Below, piece by piece: positions 35,785 through 45,536 of a DNA stretch of 64,000 nucleotides. This DNA is from Telluria aromaticivorans (GTDB taxonomy: Bacteria; Pseudomonadota; Gammaproteobacteria; Burkholderiales; Burkholderiaceae_D). A model generated the notes under the pieces. That model was not told where the DNA came from and searched no databases. It saw only the letters and a list, made by a program, of their open reading frames with translations. Each line of letters starts with the position of its first letter. The stretch's first letter is position 1. The translations under genes were made by a program, and so were the position numbers. The DNA lies in NCBI RefSeq assembly GCF_013003915.1, contig NZ_JABAIV010000003.1, positions 682,001-746,000 on the forward strand, given 5' to 3'.

Positions 35785-37728
35785 CTACTCTCCCCTGGCG
35801 CGGGCTTCCATGCGCTCCCATCGATCCAGGGCGTCGAGCAGCAAATCCTCGATCTCGGCAAAACGCTCGTTGATGCGGCGTGCGTCGGCCGGGTTCTTCT
35901 TGTAGAAATCAGGCGCGTTCAGCTGGGCCGTGATTGCCGATTGCTCGTCTTCAAGAGAGGCAATCAGTTTCGGAAGTTCTTCCAGCTCACGCTCTTCCTT
36001 ATAGCTCAACTTTACCTTTTTAGCAGCTGTATTCTGTGCGGCAAATGACATATCACCAGTTTTGGCTTCCTGCTTGGCGGAAGCAAGCTGGTTAGCCGCC
36101 GCAGCAGCAGCGAGCGACGCCATGGCTGGTGCGCTGGCGCGCACGCGTTCCCAGTCACTGTAACCGCCCACGTATTCACGCCACAGTCCGTTACCTTCCG
36201 CTACGACCACCTGGGTCACCACGTTGTCGAGGAAGGTACGGTCGTGGCTGACAAGGAACACGGTGCCGGTGTATTCCTCGAGCAGTTCTTCCAGCAGTTC
36301 GAGGGTCTCGATATCGAGGTCGTTGGTCGGCTCGTCCAGCACCAGGCAGTTGGCCGGCTTGGCGAACAGGCGCGCCAGCAGCAGGCGGTTGCGCTCGCCG
36401 CCAGAGAGCGATTTCACCGGCGAACGGGCGCGTTCCGGCGCGAACAGGAAGTCGTTCAGGTAGGTCATCACGTGCTTCTTCTGGCCATTCACCTCGACCC
36501 AGTCGCTGCCCGGGGCGATGGTGTCGGCCAGGCTCGCGTTCTCATCGAGCTGGGCGCGCATCTGGTCGAAATAGGCCACGTTCAGCTTGGTGCCGAGGCG
36601 CACCGTGCCGCTGTCGGCGGTTTCGTCGCCCAGGATGATCTTGAGCAGGGTGGTCTTGCCGGCGCCGTTCGGCCCGATCAGGCCGACCTTGTCGCCGCGC
36701 AGGATGGTGCCGCTGAAATTGGTGACGATGGTTTTTTCGCCATACGACTTGTAGACGTTTTCCATGTCCGCCACGATCTTGCCCGAGCGCTCGCCCATGC
36801 CGACGTCCAGCTTGATATTGCCCTGCTGCTCGCGGCGCGCGGTGCGCTGCAGGCGCAGCGCTTCCAGGCGGCGCACGCGGCCTTCGTCGCGGGTGCGGCG
36901 GGCTTGCACGCCCTTGCGGATCCAGACTTCTTCCTGGGCCAGGAATTTGTCGAACTTGGCGTTCTCCACTTCTTCGTTGGCCAGCAGTTCGCGCTTGCGC
37001 TCCTGGTAGGTCGTGAAATTGCCCGGGAACGACAGCAGGCGGCCACGGTCGAGCTCGAGGATGCGGGTGGCGACATTGTCCAGGAAGCTGCGGTCGTGGG
37101 TGATGAACAGGACCGAGCCGCGGTATTCGCGCAGCAGGCCTTCCAGCCACTTGATCGACATGAAGTCGAGGTGGTTGGTCGGTTCATCGAGCAGCAGCAC
37201 GTCCGGGGCCGACACCAGCGCCACGGCCAGCGCGACGCGTTTTTGCATACCGCCCGATAACGTGCCCATTTTCGCGGCGCTTGCCAGGCCGAGGCGGTCG
37301 AGCGTGGTATCGACCTTGTGCTGCAGGTTCCAGCCGTCGGTCGCATCGAGCTTGACCTGGATGTCGTGCATGCGCTCCATCAGCGCCTCGTCGTTGTCGC
37401 CGCCAAACTGGCCGGTGAGCGCTTCGTACTCGTTGAGCATCGCCAGCTGGTCGCCCATGCCGCCGGCCACCGCGTCGAACACGGTGGTTTCCGGGTCGAA
37501 GGTCGGCTCCTGCTCGACATAGGCGATCTTGATGCCTTGTTGCATGACGAGCAGGCCGTCGTCGAGCTTGAAGCGGCCCGAAATCACTTTCAGCAGCGAG
37601 GATTTGCCGGTGCCGTTGCGGCCGATCAGGCCGACGCGTTCGCCGGTTTCGAGCGAAAAGTCAGCGTGGTCAAGCAGCGCGACGTGGCCAAAAGCCAGTT
37701 GCGCGGAGGAGAGAGAAATGACAGCCAT
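35785..37728 (-). CDS. uup: ABC-F ATPase, Uup type
   Basis: A 647-residue soluble protein with two ABC modules. Walker A motifs are GRNGTGKSS (N-terminal) and GPNGAGKTT (C-terminal); signature motifs are LSGGMQKRVALA and LSGGERNRLLLA; DEPTNHLDF and DEPTNDLDIE are Walker B regions. No membrane domain is present, and a charged C-terminal coiled coil (KEERELEELPKLIASLED) fits Uup, which acts on ribosomes or branched DNA. I start at 37728 (MAVISLSSAQLAFGHVALLD); a longer frame to 37770 is unlikely. It is 44 bp upstream of the CAAX-like gene but is probably a housekeeping gene outside the polysaccharide system. Confidence 0.93.
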   Translation of the reverse strand: MAVISLSSAQLAFGHVALLDHADFSLETGERVGLIGRNGTGKSSLLKVISGRFKLDDGLLVMQQGIKIAYVEQEPTFDPETTVFDAVAGGMGDQLAMLNEYEALTGQFGGDNDEALMERMHDIQVKLDATDGWNLQHKVDTTLDRLGLASAAKMGTLSGGMQKRVALAVALVSAPDVLLLDEPTNHLDFMSIKWLEGLLREYRGSVLFITHDRSFLDNVATRILELDRGRLLSFPGNFTTYQERKRELLANEEVENAKFDKFLAQEEVWIRKGVQARRTRDEGRVRRLEALRLQRTARREQQGNIKLDVGMGERSGKIVADMENVYKSYGEKTIVTNFSGTILRGDKVGLIGPNGAGKTTLLKIILGDETADSGTVRLGTKLNVAYFDQMRAQLDENASLADTIAPGSDWVEVNGQKKHVMTYLNDFLFAPERARSPVKSLSGGERNRLLLARLFAKPANCLVLDEPTNDLDIETLELLEELLEEYTGTVFLVSHDRTFLDNVVTQVVVAEGNGLWREYVGGYSDWERVRASAPAMASLAAAAAANQLASAKQEAKTGDMSFAAQNTAAKKVKLSYKEERELEELPKLIASLEDEQSAITAQLNAPDFYKKNPADARRINERFAEIEDLLLDALDRWERMEARARGE

Positions 37729-37952
37729 GATCCATGTACCTGCCCACCGCCAGGTACTGGCCACAGGCAAAAAAAATTGAAAGAAGCGCCCATTGTACCG
37801 ACTGGGCGCGCAGTGCCGGCAGTTTCCGGCCGCATGCGCTCGCCGACGCCCGTTCGGCTGCCAGGGCGCCGGGCGCCGAAAAGGGCGATGAGGGAAATCA
37901 GGGCATTGCCAACCAGACTTGCAAAAACGATCGCCCGGACGGGCGCAAGAGA

Positions 37953-38027
37953 TGGTGTCGCCAGCAGGAATCGAACCTGCATCTAAGTCTTAGGAGGACC
38001 TTGTACTATCCATTGTACTATGGCGAC
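37953..38027 (-). tRNA. tRNA-Arg, anticodon CCT
   Basis: On the minus strand a 7-bp acceptor stem (GTCGCCA with TGGCGAC), D arm, an anticodon arm AGGTC-CTCCTAA-GACTT giving anticodon CCT, and a T arm around GGTTCGATTCC fold as a normal cloverleaf. The 3' CCA is encoded at 37953-37955. It reads the rare arginine codon AGG. Confidence 0.95.
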
Positions 38028-38174
38028 GTTCGCGTCTGCGACACATCGCAAGACCGGGTCTTGCAGCCCGCTATTGTACCAGCGCTCCAGCCAAAGCAGA
38101 ACAGCAGTCTGGACCCGGCGCCCCCCTTCAATCTTACTGTCGAAAAACTTTACAGGCGCCCCGGTCCCGCGTTT

Positions 38175-38260
38175 CCGCCCGCGCGTTCAAATCACGGTGC
38201 TGCAGCCCGCGCGCCTGTTCATATCGTCACCGCGTGGGCAAGGAACTTGCCCACGCTACG
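38175..38260. repeat. Partial GTAGGGTGGGC-family element (copy C)
   Basis: CCGCCCGCGCGTTCAA at 38175 resembles the inner half of full copies D and E. CGTGGGCAAG (38233-38242) and CTTGCCCACG (38246-38255) form a perfect 10-bp hairpin followed by CTACG, a variant of the CCCTACG end. It lies between the tRNA gene and the MarR gene and looks like a decayed copy. Confidence 0.6.
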
Positions 38261-38284
38261 ATGTAACTCTGTGCCGGCACTGCC

Positions 38285-38854
38285 TTACTGGCTGCCCGCA
38301 CTGCCTTCGTCGACCCTCAGCCGCCGCTTCATCGACGCCAGCTGCGCAATCAGGCTGGCCTTGTCCTCGGCCGGAATATCTCCCAGCATCTCGTCGATCC
38401 AGCGCTCGTGCACGGCCGCCATTTCGGCGAAGGCGGTGCGGCCCTCCGGGGTCAGGCGCACCGCCCAGGCGCGCCGGTCGGCCGGATCGGGCACCCGCAC
38501 CACCAGCTTTTCGCGTTCGAGCTGGTCGGTGATGCCGGTGACGTTGCCGCCGGTGACCATCATGCGCTTGGACAGCTCGCCCATGCGCAGGCCGTCCGGA
38601 TGGCGCTCGAGCTGGGCCATCAGGTCGAAGCGCGGCAGCGTGATGTTGAAGGTGGCGCGCAGCCGGCTGCGGATCTCGTTCTCGATCCGCACGGTGCACG
38701 AGAGCATGCGCAGCCACAGCTTGAGCGACTGGTGGTGCTCGCTCGTGAGCCGGCTGGCCAGGTCCAGCCCCGCGACGCGTTCCTGCTCCGTGCCTGCGCT
38801 GCCCCGCACCTGCTCCGGCCCCTTGCCGTGGTCCTGCTCTTCCAGATCCGCCAT
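38285..38854 (-). CDS. MarR-family transcriptional regulator
   Basis: A 189-residue winged-helix protein with the MarR core: LPRFDLMAQLERHPDGLRMG, a recognition helix near VTGGNVTGITDQLEREKLVV and the wing RVPDPADRRAWAVRLTPEGR. I start at 38854 because GAGGAAA stands just upstream; the frame is open to 39022 but that is only the end of the ligase gene. It begins 7 bp after the CoA-ligase stop, so the two are co-transcribed and the regulator probably controls the ligase in response to an aromatic acid or its CoA ester (inference). Confidence 0.9.
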   Translation of the reverse strand: MADLEEQDHGKGPEQVRGSAGTEQERVAGLDLASRLTSEHHQSLKLWLRMLSCTVRIENEIRSRLRATFNITLPRFDLMAQLERHPDGLRMGELSKRMMVTGGNVTGITDQLEREKLVVRVPDPADRRAWAVRLTPEGRTAFAEMAAVHERWIDEMLGDIPAEDKASLIAQLASMKRRLRVDEGSAGSQ

Positions 38855-38861
38855 AGTTTCC

Positions 38862-40490
38862 TCACACCGCATCGTTACGTAATTTAAACCGCTGCAGTTT
38901 ACCGGTTTCGGTGCGCGGCAGCTGTTCGCGGAAGCGCACCACGCGCGGATACTTGTAGGGCGCGATCTGCGCCTTGACGAATTCCTGCAGCGCCAAGGCC
39001 GTGTCGCCCGAGGCTTCGACACCTGGTTTGAGCACCACGTGGGCCTCGACCACCTGGCCGCGCTCCGGGTCCTGCCGCCCCACCACCCCGCATTCGGCCA
39101 CTGCCGGATGGTGCAGCAGCGCTTCCTCGACCTCGGCGCCGGCGATGTTGTAGCCGGCCGAGATGATCATGTCGTCCAGCCGCGAGCGGTAGTAGAAATA
39201 GCCGTCCGCATCCATTTCGTAGGCGTCGCCGGTGAGGTTCCAGCCGTCGATCACGTAGTCGCGCTGGCGCGGGTCGCTGAGATAACGGCAGCCGGTCGGC
39301 CCCTTCACCGCCAGCCGCCCGATGGTGCCCGGCCCGACCGGCCGGTCGTCCTCGTCGAGGATGCAGGCCACGTAGCCCGGCACCGGCTTGCCGGTGGCGC
39401 CGGGGCGCACCTCGCTGCCGGCCGCGGAGATGAAGATGTGCAGCATCTCGGTCGCGCCGATCCCGTCGATCATCGCCAGCCCGGTCGCGTCCTGCCAGGC
39501 TTCGCGCGTGGCCAGCGGCAGCGCCTCGCCCGCCGACACGGTGCGGCCCAGGGTGGACAAATCGAAACGCGGCGCCAGCTGCGCCATCTGGCGGTAGAAG
39601 GTCGGCGCCGTGAAACACACCGTGGCGTGGTGTTCCTGGATCGCTGCGAGCAGGGTTTCCGGGCTGAGTTTTTCGATCAGCACCGCGCTCGCGCCCACCC
39701 GCAGCGGGAACAGCAGCAGCCCGCCCAGGCCGAAGGTAAAGGCCAGCGGCGGCGTGCCGATGAAGATGTCGTCGATGCTTGAGCCCAGCGTATGGCGCGG
39801 GAAGCAGTCGCAGATCGCCAGCAGGTCGCGGTGGAAGTGCATCGTCCCCTTCGGCACGCCGGTGGTGCCCGAAGTAAAACTGATCAGGCAGACGTCGTCG
39901 GCCGCCGTATCGGGCGCGGCGAACGGGGCATCGTGCCCGGCCATGCGCGCTTCCAGCGAATCGGCCGCGCCGGGGTCGTCGAACAGCAGCAGCGGCAGCC
40001 CGGGGCGCTCCATCGCATCGACCTCGAACCGCAGCGAGGCCGCGCACAGCACGGCGTCCACCCGCGCCCGTTCGGCGATGGTGCCCAGTTCACGGGCGCG
40101 CAGCAGCGGCATGGTGGGCACCGCGATGCAGCCGGCCTTGATGACCGCGAGTATGCAGGCCGCCATCATCGGGCAGTTCGCGCCCCGCACCAGCACCCGG
40201 TTGCCGGTGGCCAGGCCAAGGTCGCGCCGCAGCACCTGGGCGATGCGGTCGACCCGCTCGCGCAGCTGCGCATACGTCAGGCGCTCGCGCGCACCAATCA
40301 ATGCGGTGCGCTGGTCCCAGCCGCGCAGCCTGGCCACCTCGAACAGTTCGGCGACGCAGTTCAGGCGCGGCGGATACTGCAGCTCGGGCAAATCGAACAG
40401 GAACTCGGGCCATTCGCCAAGCGGCGGCAGGCTGGCGCGCGCGAAGCCGTCGGCATAGCCGGAGGGTTGGAGTGCTACGGATGCGGTCAT
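38862..40490 (-). CDS. AMP-forming acyl/aryl-CoA ligase (2-aminobenzoate-/benzoate-CoA ligase-like)
   Basis: A 542-residue adenylating enzyme. The phosphate-binding loop SFTSGTTGVPKGTMHFHRD, the GATEMLHIF A5-like motif, GDAYEMDADGYFYYRSRLDD with the hinge aspartate, SAGYNIAGAEVEEALL and the C-terminal lysine in PRTETGKLQRFKL are all intact. The sequence around HFHRDLLAICDCFPRH and the late GYNIAGAEVE most resembles benzoate/2-aminobenzoate-type ligases; the substrate remains uncertain. Start 40490 is preceded by AGGAAG. No other aromatic-degradation genes are near, so the activated product must be used elsewhere. Confidence 0.87.
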   Translation of the reverse strand: MTASVALQPSGYADGFARASLPPLGEWPEFLFDLPELQYPPRLNCVAELFEVARLRGWDQRTALIGARERLTYAQLRERVDRIAQVLRRDLGLATGNRVLVRGANCPMMAACILAVIKAGCIAVPTMPLLRARELGTIAERARVDAVLCAASLRFEVDAMERPGLPLLLFDDPGAADSLEARMAGHDAPFAAPDTAADDVCLISFTSGTTGVPKGTMHFHRDLLAICDCFPRHTLGSSIDDIFIGTPPLAFTFGLGGLLLFPLRVGASAVLIEKLSPETLLAAIQEHHATVCFTAPTFYRQMAQLAPRFDLSTLGRTVSAGEALPLATREAWQDATGLAMIDGIGATEMLHIFISAAGSEVRPGATGKPVPGYVACILDEDDRPVGPGTIGRLAVKGPTGCRYLSDPRQRDYVIDGWNLTGDAYEMDADGYFYYRSRLDDMIISAGYNIAGAEVEEALLHHPAVAECGVVGRQDPERGQVVEAHVVLKPGVEASGDTALALQEFVKAQIAPYKYPRVVRFREQLPRTETGKLQRFKLRNDAV

Positions 40491-40570
40491 GTGAGCTTCC
40501 TGTGAATATTCAGGCAACAGTCCGCAGGTACTTTAAATCTAAAGCAATAGGCCAGCAAGCGGAATCGTCG

Positions 40571-41239
40571 TTACGCTTGCGCGCGCCGCTGCTGGCGCCC
40601 CGCCGCGCCGACGGCATGGCCGATCGCGCCGGCGGCGGCCTTGGCATCGGCCTGCCCTGCCGCGGCGCGCAGCCGTGCGGCGCTGGCGGCGAGGCCGAGC
40701 GTGGCGCAGCCTTCGGCCAGGCGCAGCAGCGGCGCCGCGGCCGGCTGGCGCGCCGCCTCTTCGAGCTGGCGCTGCAGGCCGGCGAGATAGACCAGCAGGC
40801 GTTCCGGCCCGATGCCGAGGCGGCGCGCCACGGCATCGGGATCTTCATCCGGGGGTTCATCCCGCTGCCCCACCTGTGCCAGCTGGGCGCGCACCTGCTC
40901 CAGTGCGAACGGCTTGACGATATAGCCGCTTGCCCCGAGGCGCCCGGCTTCGGCCATGGTCTCCGAGTCGGACGCTGCCGACACCAGCACGAAGGGGATG
41001 CTGGCCACGGCTGCATCGGCGCGCACCCGGGCCAGCAGGCACATGCCAGACAAATTCGGCATGCGCAGGTCGCAGAACACGATGGCCGGCTGCAGGCCGC
41101 CCGCCAGCTGGCGCCAGGCGTCCTCGCCGTCCTCGGCTTCCGCGATCTCGTATGGTCCGCAGCTGTCGACCAGATGCATCAGCATCATGCGCGACACAAC
41201 GTCGTCGTCCACCACCAGGACGCGTACGTCCATGCTCAT
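40571..41239 (-). CDS. Response regulator with atypical helical C-terminal domain
   Basis: A 222-residue protein. The receiver domain covers residues 1-125, with acidic pocket Asp11-Asp13, phospho-acceptor Asp57 (VFCDLRMPNLSG) and Lys109 (YIVKPF). Residues 130-222 are helical, rich in Ala, Leu and Arg, with no recognisable DNA-binding or enzymatic motif; LLRLAEGCATLGLAASAARL is faintly like an Hpt helix pair but lacks its histidine. Start 41239 has GAGGG upstream. It follows the hybrid kinase by 49 bp and is its likely partner. Confidence 0.88.
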   Translation of the reverse strand: MSMDVRVLVVDDDVVSRMMLMHLVDSCGPYEIAEAEDGEDAWRQLAGGLQPAIVFCDLRMPNLSGMCLLARVRADAAVASIPFVLVSAASDSETMAEAGRLGASGYIVKPFALEQVRAQLAQVGQRDEPPDEDPDAVARRLGIGPERLLVYLAGLQRQLEEAARQPAAAPLLRLAEGCATLGLAASAARLRAAAGQADAKAAAGAIGHAVGAAGRQQRRAQA

Positions 41240-41288
41240 GTCATCACCCTCGCAACTGTCATGGCGCCGATTATAAGCAGGAGCGGGC

Positions 41289-44200
41289 TCACGCCGCTGA
41301 CGGCTGGAATGCGGCCAGCAGCATCCGCAGGCGCGCCATCCCGGCCATGACGCGCGCGCGGTCGCCGGCATCGGCCGCCACCTCGAGGTCGCCGCACAGG
41401 GCTTCGAGTACCGTGTCGCCCAGGTGGGCGGCGCTGCCGCGCAGGCCGTGCAGCACCCTGCCCGCCGCCTCCATGTCGCCCGCTTCAAGCGCCGCATCGA
41501 GCTCGAGCCGGCGGCGTGGCAGGTCGCCCGCGAAGGCAGCCTGCAGGCGCGCCTTCAGGTCGTCGGAACGGCGGCCCGGGTTGGCCACCGCCGGTACTGC
41601 GTCGGCGGCGGGCGCCACGCCGAACATCGCGTCCAGCGCGGCCATCGGCCCCGGGTCCGCATCCGGGTGTGCGGCCATGGGCGGCATCGGCGCCAGCGGC
41701 ACGCCGCGCTGGAGCTGGCGCTGGATGGCGCGCGAGACCTGCTGGTGCAGCGCGTCCTCGTCGATCGGCTTGGTCAGGAAGGCGTCCATGCCGCAGGCCA
41801 GGTAGCGTGCACGGTCTTCGTCGCTGGCGTTGGCGGTGAGCGCCACGATCATCAGGTGCTGGTCGAGCACGCGGGCGTCCGCGCTGCCGCCGGCGCGGAT
41901 CAGGCGGGTGGCGGTGGCGCCGTCCATCTCGGGCATGCGGCCATCCATCAGCACCAGGTCGTAGCGCGTACGCGCGCAGGCCGCCACCGCCTCGGCGCCG
42001 TTGTCGGCGATATCGACCTGGTGGCCCATTTCCTCGATCATGACGCGCGCGATGATCTGGTTGGTCGGGTAGTCCTCGGCGCACAGGATGCGCAGGCGGT
42101 GCGTGTGCGGCGCCAGCGCCTCGTGCTCGAGATGGGGCGGCTCGACGCCGTCGGCCAGCGGCAGCACCACGCTGAAGGCGCTGCCCTTGCCTTCGGTGCT
42201 GTTGACGCCAATGTTGCCGCCCATGAGCGCCACCAGTTGGCGGCAGATCGCCAGTCCCAGCCCGGTGCCGCCGTAGCGGCGCGTGGTGGTGGTGTCGGCC
42301 TGCTCGAATTTCTGGAACAGGCGCGGCAGCGCATCGGCCGGGATGCCGATGCCGGTATCGCGCACCGTGAAGCGCACCATGTTCCAGCCGTCGCCGCGCA
42401 CCTGGTCTTCGGCGCGCAGGTCCACTTCCACCGAAATGCTGCCGGAGCGGGTGAACTTGAAGGCATTGCCGACCAGGTTGACCAGCACCTGGCGCACCCG
42501 CGTCGGGTCGCCCAGCACATAGCGCGGCAGCGACGGGGCCAGGCTTACCTCGAAGTCGACGCTCTTGCCCGCCGCCTGCTCCTCGAACAGGCTGGCGACG
42601 CCGCGGATCGCGCCGTGCAGGTCGAAGTCGATGTTCTCGATACTGAGCTTGCCCGCCTCGATCTTGGAGAAATCGAGCAGGTCGTTGATGATCGCCAGCA
42701 GGGCCTGGGCATTGGCCTGGCCGCGCACGATCTGGTCGCGCGTGTTGTCGCGCAGCGCATTGTCGCGCAGCGCGAAGCCGAGCATGCCGATCACGCCGGC
42801 CAGCGGGGTGCGCATCTCGTGGCTCATGTTGGCCAGGAATTCCGACTTCTGGCGCGTCGCATCCTCGGCGCGCTGCTTGGCCTGGCGCAGGAATTCCTCG
42901 TTCTCCTGCAGCGCGCGGTAGGCCCGGGCCAGCTCGTTGGACTGCTGGCGCACGCGCATTTCCTGTTCGCGCAGTTCCTGGGTCTGGCGCTCGAGCACGC
43001 GGTTCTGCTGCTCGACCTGTTCGGTGCGCGCCCCGACCTGGCGCGCCAGCTGCTCTTTCTGGCGGCGCAGGCCGGACAGGCGCATGCGCACCCCGGCATA
43101 GATCGAGGTGACCAGCAGCAGCGCGGCGATGGCGCGGAACCAGGGCGTACCCCAGGGCGGCGGCTCGATCGTGATCGCCAGCGCGGCCGCCTTCTCGCTC
43201 CAGACGCCGTCCTTGTTGGCGGCGCGCACCCGGAACACATAGGTGCCCGGATCGAGGTTGGTATAGGTGGCGAAGCGCTTGCCGGCATCGGCCTGGACCC
43301 AGTCCTTGTCGAAGCCATCCAGGCGGTAGGCAAAGCGGTTGCGCGCCGGGGCGGCGAAATGCAGCGCCGAGAATTCGAGCGAAAACACCGAGGCGCCGGC
43401 CGGCAGGGTCACCGTCTCGGCATGCTCGATCGGGCCGGTGAGCAGGCCGGGCAGCTCCTGCTCGATCGGCCGGTTGAACACCTGCAGCCCGGTGATGACG
43501 GGGCGCGGCGGCACCCGGTTGTCGCGGATGGCGCGCGGGTCGAATGCGGTAATGCCGTTGAAGCCGCCGAAGTACAAGGTGCCGTCGGCCCCGCGCAAGG
43601 CGGCGCCGTCGATGAAGGCGCCCTCGGTGATGCCGTCGGCCGCCGCATAGCTGCGCCAGCGGCTGTTCACCGGGTCGAAGCACGAAATCCCGTTATTGGT
43701 GCTGATCCACAAGCGGCCGTCGCCATCTTCCTGGATCCCCGCCACCGCATCGTCGACCAGGCCGTCGCGCATGGTGTAGCGTACGAAACTCACGGACCCG
43801 TCGGCGGCCGTCACCATCCGGTTCAGGCCGACCGCGGTGCCGACCCAGACGTCGCCGCGGCTGTCCTCGAACAGGTAATGGACTTCGTCGTGGCTCAGGC
43901 TGGCCGCGTCGAAGGGGTCGTGGCGGAAGTGGCGGAAGCGCCCGCTGGCGCGATCCATCAGGTCGAGGCCATCGAAGGTCCCGACCCACATGCGGCCGCG
44001 CCGGTCGTGCAGCACCGGGCGTACGGTGTCGTCGGCCAGGCTGCTCGACCTGGCGGGGTCGTGGCGCCAGCTCTCGACCTTGCGCGTGAGCGGGTCGAGC
44101 CGGTGCAGGCCGCCCCGGGTGGTGATCCACATGTAGCCGTCCGGTCCCGCCACCACGCCACGCACACTGTTGGCATCGGCGTCGCCCGGCAACAGCTGGC

Positions 44201-45536
44201 GCACGAACTTGCGCAACACGGGATCGAAGGAGGTTATACCGGTGCGGCCGCCGATCCACAGCAGGCCCTGGCGGTCGCGCGCCAGCGCGGTGGCCGGCAT
44301 GTCAATCGGGCTGTTCGGGTTGGCCGGGTCGTGTCGGTAGACCGTGGCCTGCCCGGTGGCCGGGTCGAAGTGATTGAGCCCGGTGCCGGTGCCGATCCAC
44401 AGCTTGTCGCCATCGGCCAGCAAGGCCTGCGCCTTGTTGTCGGCCAGTGCGTCGGAGCCATCGCCCCGCCGCACGATACGGGCGAAGCCGCCGCTGCCGA
44501 GGTCCACCCGCGACACGCCGGCATACCAGGTGCCGACCCAGAAGGTTCCAAGCCGGTCGCGGTACAGCGCCGAGACCTGATTGTCGGCCAGGCTGTGGCG
44601 GTCGGCGGCGGCGTGCGCGTGGCTCTCGAAGCTGTCCTCGCGGCCGCGCCAGCGCAGCAGGCCATTGTCGTGGGTGCCGACCCAGATCTCGTTGCCGGCG
44701 TCCACGTACAGCGCCGTGATCCACCAAGGGCCAAGGCCGTCGGCCTGGCCGAACCGGCGCACCGAACCGGCAGCCTTGCCTGCCAGTTCGCGCCGTTCCA
44801 GCCCGCCCAGCCGGCCCACCCAGAGGCGCTGCCCACCGTCGATCATCAGTGCGCGCACCGGGTTCTGGCGCGGACCCAGTCCGGACGCGTGGTGCTCGAA
44901 GCGGTCGCGCCCTGGGCTCAGGCTGTCCAGCCCCGCGCCGGTGCCGACCCACAGTCGCCCGCCGGCGTCCAGCGCCAGCGCATTGACGCTATCGTCGCCC
45001 AGGCTGCGCTCGTTGCCCTTTTCATGGTGCCAGATGCTGAACCGGCGCAGCACGGTGTCGAAATGCTGCAGGCCGTCGCTGGTGCCGATCCACAGGCCGT
45101 CGTGGCCATCTCCGACAATCGCCGTGATATGGCGGTTGCCATTGCCGCGCCTTGTGGTTTCGTTCGGGACGAACACGGTGAAGGTCCGGGTGATCGGGTC
45201 GTACAGGTTGAGGCCGCCGTCGGTGCCCAGCCACAGGCGGCCGTGGCGGTCGAGATGCAACACCCGCACCCAGTTGTTCGACAGCGAGCCCGCCTTGCCC
45301 GGCACGTTGCGGTAATTGATGAAGCGGTAGCCGTCGAAGCGCGACAGTCCATTCTGGGTGCCGAACCACATGAAACCGTCGCGGTCCTGGACCACGGCCA
45401 GCACCGATTCCTGGGTCAGGCCCTCGGCCACCGACAGGTGCTCGAAGCGCAGCGTCAGGCGCGGCGCGGCGGCAAAGACGTTCGCGCACAGGACCAGCAG
45501 CAGCGCTGCCGCCAACATTCTTAGCAGCGCGCTCAT
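41289..45536 (-). CDS. Giant hybrid sensor histidine kinase with two-component propeller sensor
   Basis: A 1415-residue protein. Signal peptide (1-23), about 14 Reg_prop-type propeller repeats (roughly 30-710, for example [20 protein letters not shown]), a Y_Y_Y domain (about 725-790, [12 protein letters not shown]), one transmembrane helix (about 800-818), a coiled coil, HisKA with His near residue 904 ([15 protein letters not shown]), HATPase (N-box [10 protein letters not shown] near 1022), a receiver domain (Asp near 1195, [13 protein letters not shown]) and a C-terminal Hpt domain (His near 1362, [13 protein letters not shown]). The periplasmic double propeller suggests sensing of carbohydrate or another extracellular cue. 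It overlaps the patatin gene by 4 bp. The open frame back to 46484 is shadow. Confidence 0.93.
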   Translation of the reverse strand: MSALLRMLAAALLLVLCANVFAAAPRLTLRFEHLSVAEGLTQESVLAVVQDRDGFMWFGTQNGLSRFDGYRFINYRNVPGKAGSLSNNWVRVLHLDRHGRLWLGTDGGLNLYDPITRTFTVFVPNETTRRGNGNRHITAIVGDGHDGLWIGTSDGLQHFDTVLRRFSIWHHEKGNERSLGDDSVNALALDAGGRLWVGTGAGLDSLSPGRDRFEHHASGLGPRQNPVRALMIDGGQRLWVGRLGGLERRELAGKAAGSVRRFGQADGLGPWWITALYVDAGNEIWVGTHDNGLLRWRGREDSFESHAHAAADRHSLADNQVSALYRDRLGTFWVGTWYAGVSRVDLGSGGFARIVRRGDGSDALADNKAQALLADGDKLWIGTGTGLNHFDPATGQATVYRHDPANPNSPIDMPATALARDRQGLLWIGGRTGITSFDPVLRKFVRQLLPGDADANSVRGVVAGPDGYMWITTRGGLHRLDPLTRKVESWRHDPARSSSLADDTVRPVLHDRRGRMWVGTFDGLDLMDRASGRFRHFRHDPFDAASLSHDEVHYLFEDSRGDVWVGTAVGLNRMVTAADGSVSFVRYTMRDGLVDDAVAGIQEDGDGRLWISTNNGISCFDPVNSRWRSYAAADGITEGAFIDGAALRGADGTLYFGGFNGITAFDPRAIRDNRVPPRPVITGLQVFNRPIEQELPGLLTGPIEHAETVTLPAGASVFSLEFSALHFAAPARNRFAYRLDGFDKDWVQADAGKRFATYTNLDPGTYVFRVRAANKDGVWSEKAAALAITIEPPPWGTPWFRAIAALLLVTSIYAGVRMRLSGLRRQKEQLARQVGARTEQVEQQNRVLERQTQELREQEMRVRQQSNELARAYRALQENEEFLRQAKQRAEDATRQKSEFLANMSHEMRTPLAGVIGMLGFALRDNALRDNTRDQIVRGQANAQALLAIINDLLDFSKIEAGKLSIENIDFDLHGAIRGVASLFEEQAAGKSVDFEVSLAPSLPRYVLGDPTRVRQVLVNLVGNAFKFTRSGSISVEVDLRAEDQVRGDGWNMVRFTVRDTGIGIPADALPRLFQKFEQADTTTTRRYGGTGLGLAICRQLVALMGGNIGVNSTEGKGSAFSVVLPLADGVEPPHLEHEALAPHTHRLRILCAEDYPTNQIIARVMIEEMGHQVDIADNGAEAVAACARTRYDLVLMDGRMPEMDGATATRLIRAGGSADARVLDQHLMIVALTANASDEDRARYLACGMDAFLTKPIDEDALHQQVSRAIQRQLQRGVPLAPMPPMAAHPDADPGPMAALDAMFGVAPAADAVPAVANPGRRSDDLKARLQAAFAGDLPRRRLELDAALEAGDMEAAGRVLHGLRGSAAHLGDTVLEALCGDLEVAADAGDRARVMAGMARLRMLLAAFQPSAA

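Noticed and set aside
41424..45524. A 1366-codon plus-strand frame opposite the kinase
   Set aside because: It is the antisense shadow of a GC-rich gene: heavy in Ala, Arg, Val and His, with no domain pattern. The same applies to other long plus-strand frames at 4232-5971, 15996-18107 and 21902-23593.
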